Assembly (NCBI RefSeq): GCF_901933205.1
Contig: NC_044582.1
Location: 16,136,820-16,200,819, forward strand
Origin: Camarhynchus parvulus
Taxonomy: Eukaryota > Chordata > Aves > Passeriformes > Thraupidae
Direction of reading: 5' to 3'
Length of the DNA stretch: 64,000 nt
The translations under genes and the position numbers were made by a program. Each line of letters starts with the position of its first letter. Positions within the stretch are counted from its first letter, which is position 1. Positions 60,001 through 64,000 of the stretch are shown here, one piece after another. The notes beneath the pieces are model-generated. The model was not told the DNA's origin. It did no database searches and was given only the letters and a program-made list of their open reading frames with translations.

Positions 60001-62869
60001 TCCTGCTACTAGAGTGACTTTGGTCTAAAATTGATTTGAAAGAAAAATCAGAAGTAGGAAGCTATATCCATCTCAGTGGGATCCCTCAGCTCCAACATAC
60101 TGGATGGCTTTCACTTAAACCCAGGTCAAATCTGGCTCAAGATGTTCAGCTCAGTGCTAAACCCACCCAAGAGGTCCACATGGATGCACCGATGTGTCAT
60201 AAAAGGCCCAGCACTGAGATAAACCACAGGTTAATAACTTAAATCTGCAACTGCTTAAACTATGTCAGACAATGACAGAACTGGCAAGGAAGCACAGCTT
60301 TGGTAATCTGTACTGCTTTTAACACCCTCAGTCCGTGTGCTCTGCTGCATTACATACTCCATGCGCCCTGGCACATGGCATGAGCTACACAGCTGCAACG
60401 TGGATCTCATGGTACAATACGATGGAAAAAAACGTTCTGAGGGGCCAGTGGTACCAAACTACAGCACCAGTGACCTCGGTGGCATCAGTGACCTCATCAG
60501 CTCCAGTACAAGTATCTCTGTCTCCTGGCTCCCTCCTCCAGCACACATCACTGAGCTCCTCCCATCATCTTCCTACCCTGCTCCAAAGCAATTTCAAAAC
60601 TTTTTCAGCTAGACATGCTAAACCCAGGATGTAGATTTTCCAATTAGTCTCTGTTTAAACATCTGTTGGTAGACTGCATTTAACATTAGTTATTTGAGAA
60701 AAGTGCAATTTGATTAGGCTGTCTGAAACGGAGCCAAAGTCTGCAAAATAATAGCTCAATTAAATTTTGTTTTGCTTTCATTTGTCTTATACTTTCCTGA
60801 GTGTGATACAGTTGCATATAATCAAGTAAACTAATTCCTTTCAAAATGAGATATTTCGGTGCTTTTTCCATCTCCTCTTAAAGTTTATTTAATAATCTAT
60901 TCCATCTTCTCCATGCTTCATCGAACTTCAGCCTGACACAAAGTACATTTCTTTCTTGTGCCTTCAGTCTACTTTAATTTTCCAGGCTTTCAGTGACTTG
61001 AGATTATGCGCCATTAATGTTACACCTTAAATAGATTAGTAATTTATAAAAGGAAGATTACACATATCAGGCAAATAAAAACATTTCAGCAACACAACAG
61101 CCTTTTCTTTGCACACACCACAAAATATTTTGCCAACCTGACGACACAGCTGTAAAACTGTCAAGCTCCAAAGCCACATCCAAGCAGCATTTACAATTGT
61201 TTCCCTGGGTTTAGTTTCTACTTATTCTGTTATGTTGCACTTGTTGCCCTGAAACTTCAATATTAGCTCTAGAGATTTAAACACATGAGGCAAACAGCTG
61301 CTCTCCTCCACTTCAGCAAGCCAGATCAAAATGCCTTCTCTTTTTCTCTCCTGCCTTTTTTTTTCTTCCTCCTTTCTTTTTAAACAAATTGCTGCAAACC
61401 AAGTATTTCTGGCAAAGCTGGTGGTTTTGGGGCAAAATTCTGCTCTGTGCTTATCACTGCAGACTCCTCCAGCGCAAACTCCTCTCAGTCAGTGTGTGAG
61501 GAACACCAGCACTTCCCCATTCTGACTAAAGAAACTTTACCTTGAGGATTAAAAAATATAAATAAAAAAGTCACAGCAACTTAGCTGCTATGTAGATGAG
61601 TCTATGATTTAAATTAAAACACTAAACATTTAAACATTAACTTTTCACACTTCTGTTAAAAAAAAGCAGCAGCATGTACTCATTGAGAGAATTATTTTAT
61701 CTGAGATTTTTGATACACAGTACTTTTCCTTTAGTGTTTTTTAAACATATTTATTGCAAAGTGTGAACACAAAGGGACAAGCTGAAATAGGTATCTGGCA
61801 GGCTCTTCCCAGTGCGTGCTGCTGAAAGCCACAAGTACTACTGCAGTTGTGACAAACCTGTTATTTCGCTGTAGGAAGGCAGCGACTCCTCCAGCACTCC
61901 CTGCCCTGCCTTGGGCAGCTCTTTAGAACGTTCCTGCAACAAAATAACCTTAAAAACCGAGAGGCATCTCAAGTCCGTGGAAGTTCAAAATGGGATATGT
62001 CCTATTTAAAATGTAGAGAGCTACTAAATATGACAACCATTTGATGTATGAAAATTATTCACAACCAAAAACAGACAGTCTGGAAATAGCTGGGATGACT
62101 TCATTTAGACAGAATTACCCAAATCTGTTTCTAATATACACAGTACACATAATAAATTTTTACAATATGACAAGGAAAACAAACTTAATAAAAGTTCCTG
62201 ATCTTTTGTTACACAAGCAAGCTATAGCCATGCTATGTTTATAATATTTTGCCCATGATATCACAGCTCAGTAACAAAAGCTAAGCACCACACAAAACAG
62301 TTTCTAGGTATGACTTCACCTCACCGTGCCAGCACTGCACCCATCAGCCTGGCAGAACTACTTTCCCCAGCCCACAGCCCGTGCTTGCTGGGTTGATTTT
62401 GACTAAGAGTTTCCTTTTCTCCTTCTCCCAGGCTCCCTCTGCCTTGGGAAGCTGTGGATCTCTGTGACAGGAGTTTGTTTTTTCCAACTACACCAGGACT
62501 CATCTGAACGGTAAGAGATTTTTTAGCCTGTTTCCTTCACTCCTGGTTATTTGACAAGTGCTTGAAAACCCTGTTATAAACAATCTCTGTAGGAAAACAG
62601 ATGATGTCTTACGATCACAGAAGGTAATTTTTTCAAGAACCCAACTTTTTGAGCATTTCCCAGATGCACCGCGTCAATCTTCCCGCGTTTGACTATCTCA
62701 GCTGGTTTTCCAGCCCGGGCATCGCGCCAGGCAGGCCGGACTGCCCCTCATTGTCACTTCTGTTCGATGGCACTTGCACCCACTGCTGTTATTCCAGGCT
62801 TCAGGAAATTTTCTAACCACTGGACAGGCTCCAGCACTGCGCACTAATAAGTTGCAGATTGCAGCACTC

Positions 62870-62872
<3 letters not shown>

Positions 62873-62910
<38 letters not shown>
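62873..62910. repeat. (GT)19 microsatellite
   Basis: Nineteen uninterrupted GT units followed by GCATGCGTGTGTC. It is the longest pure dinucleotide run in the window and probably length-variable. Confidence 0.95.
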
Positions 62911-62912
<2 letters not shown>

Positions 62913-64000
62913 ATGCGTGTGTCAGATCGGGGCCACACTTTGTAGGAGGGGGGAAAAAAACAGTAGTTCAAAAATGCTGCCTACTCAAATTGACAGAAAA
63001 GTGACCCCTGCACTTCATCAGAAATTCCTGCAGACTGACAAAATAAAGGAGTTTGCTTTTATCACACACAGTAAGGCTCATATGGAAAAATGGAAACACT
63101 ACATCACTCGACCTTAGGTTGCCCCCTTTTCAACCGCAGATGAATATTATGTATAAAAATTGTAAATCAATTTGAGATGTATTAAAGGAGATTCTCTTTT
63201 TCTGTATTAAAGGTAATACCTTTTAATCTCAAGATTTATTTTGTAATGTCAAGTAAATGAGAAAGACTTAATTTCCGTAACTGAATTTTGTTACTCTTAA
63301 GTCTCTTCAGCATCTCTGCATGGTGTTCACAGAATTTCCTACCCTTTGCTTTGCATTAGGAAATAATGAGCAAGCAGCACTTACCCAACACTGAGTCACA
63401 AATATTTGCCTACATTAACAGAGCATTAAAAGCCATTTTAAACAACTTAAGGAAATTGTGCTAGCCTTTGAACTGTGATTCACTATTAGGAGAAATTAGG
63501 AAACTTTTCCTCTTCTCAAGGCAAAAATCAGCTGCCGTAACCTCCTTGTAATATCATTAGGTCCTAGAGCAGATTTTCCTCTTACAGATCCTCATACACA
63601 ATAGATTTCTTTGCTTAATGAAACTACTTCTGAAATTTTCCTACACTCGGCGTTGGGTACTTTGAAATTTCAATCCTTTCACATCCTTGAACTCTCATCA
63701 ACATTTTTTTCCAGACTGTGTCAATAAAATTGATTACTTGCAGTTCTGAACTCTGTTCTGCACATGGAAATAAAACAATTTGTTTTAAAGTATTTTCTGA
63801 AGAAAGCAGAACTTGGCAATCGTATCTCCAAGATCAAAAATAAAAAAGAAGAAAGAGGGACAATCCAACCAAGCGAGCCTTGCCCACGAGAAGCAAAACA
63901 AAAAGAAACCTCTCCAGCAAACAAAAAAGAAGCGAGGTCCTGATTTCATGATTTTATCACGGCAGCAAGGCAGGCTCAATCCCTGACATCCCCACATCAC

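Overview
The window is vertebrate, almost certainly avian. It lies inside one gene, the forkhead transcription factor FOXP1, read on the minus strand. Four consecutive coding exons encode the glutamine-rich N-terminal part of the protein (roughly human residues 95-289, compared from memory). They run from high to low coordinates: A (34167-34304), B (32989-33078), C (27581-27734) and D (21320-21524). Each has canonical AG/GT borders, the phases agree across all junctions, and the peptide matches FOXP1 rather than FOXP2. The evidence for a bird is a recognisable CR1 LINE tail, few young repeats, and GC-rich patches in an AT-rich intronic background.

Layout: 1-21319 is the start of the large intron downstream of exon D. 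It holds an isolated GC-rich island (1350-1800), two hairpin-type old repeats and an ancient L3/CR1-like LINE. 21320-34304 holds the four exons and three introns. 34305-64000 is the large intron upstream of exon A. It contains a strong CpG island (about 44690-45625), which I interpret as an internal FOXP1 promoter for N-terminally shortened isoforms, plus a MIR/CORE-SINE-like relic, a CR1 tail and microsatellites. I did not see the first coding exons or the zinc-finger, leucine-zipper and forkhead exons, which presumably lie outside the window on either side.

No other protein-coding gene, tRNA, rRNA or complete autonomous mobile element could be supported. The long open frames in the GC-rich islands are open in several frames on both strands, so they reflect composition and not genes. 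I do not see a previously undescribed biological system. The items most worth following up are the internal CpG-island promoter with candidate 5' splice sites, the tandem in-frame 3' splice sites of exon C beside a (CAA)n repeat, two diverged copies of an unidentified hairpin-bearing repeat about 21 kb apart, the orphan CpG island with a CTCF-like motif, and a 20-bp perfect palindrome.
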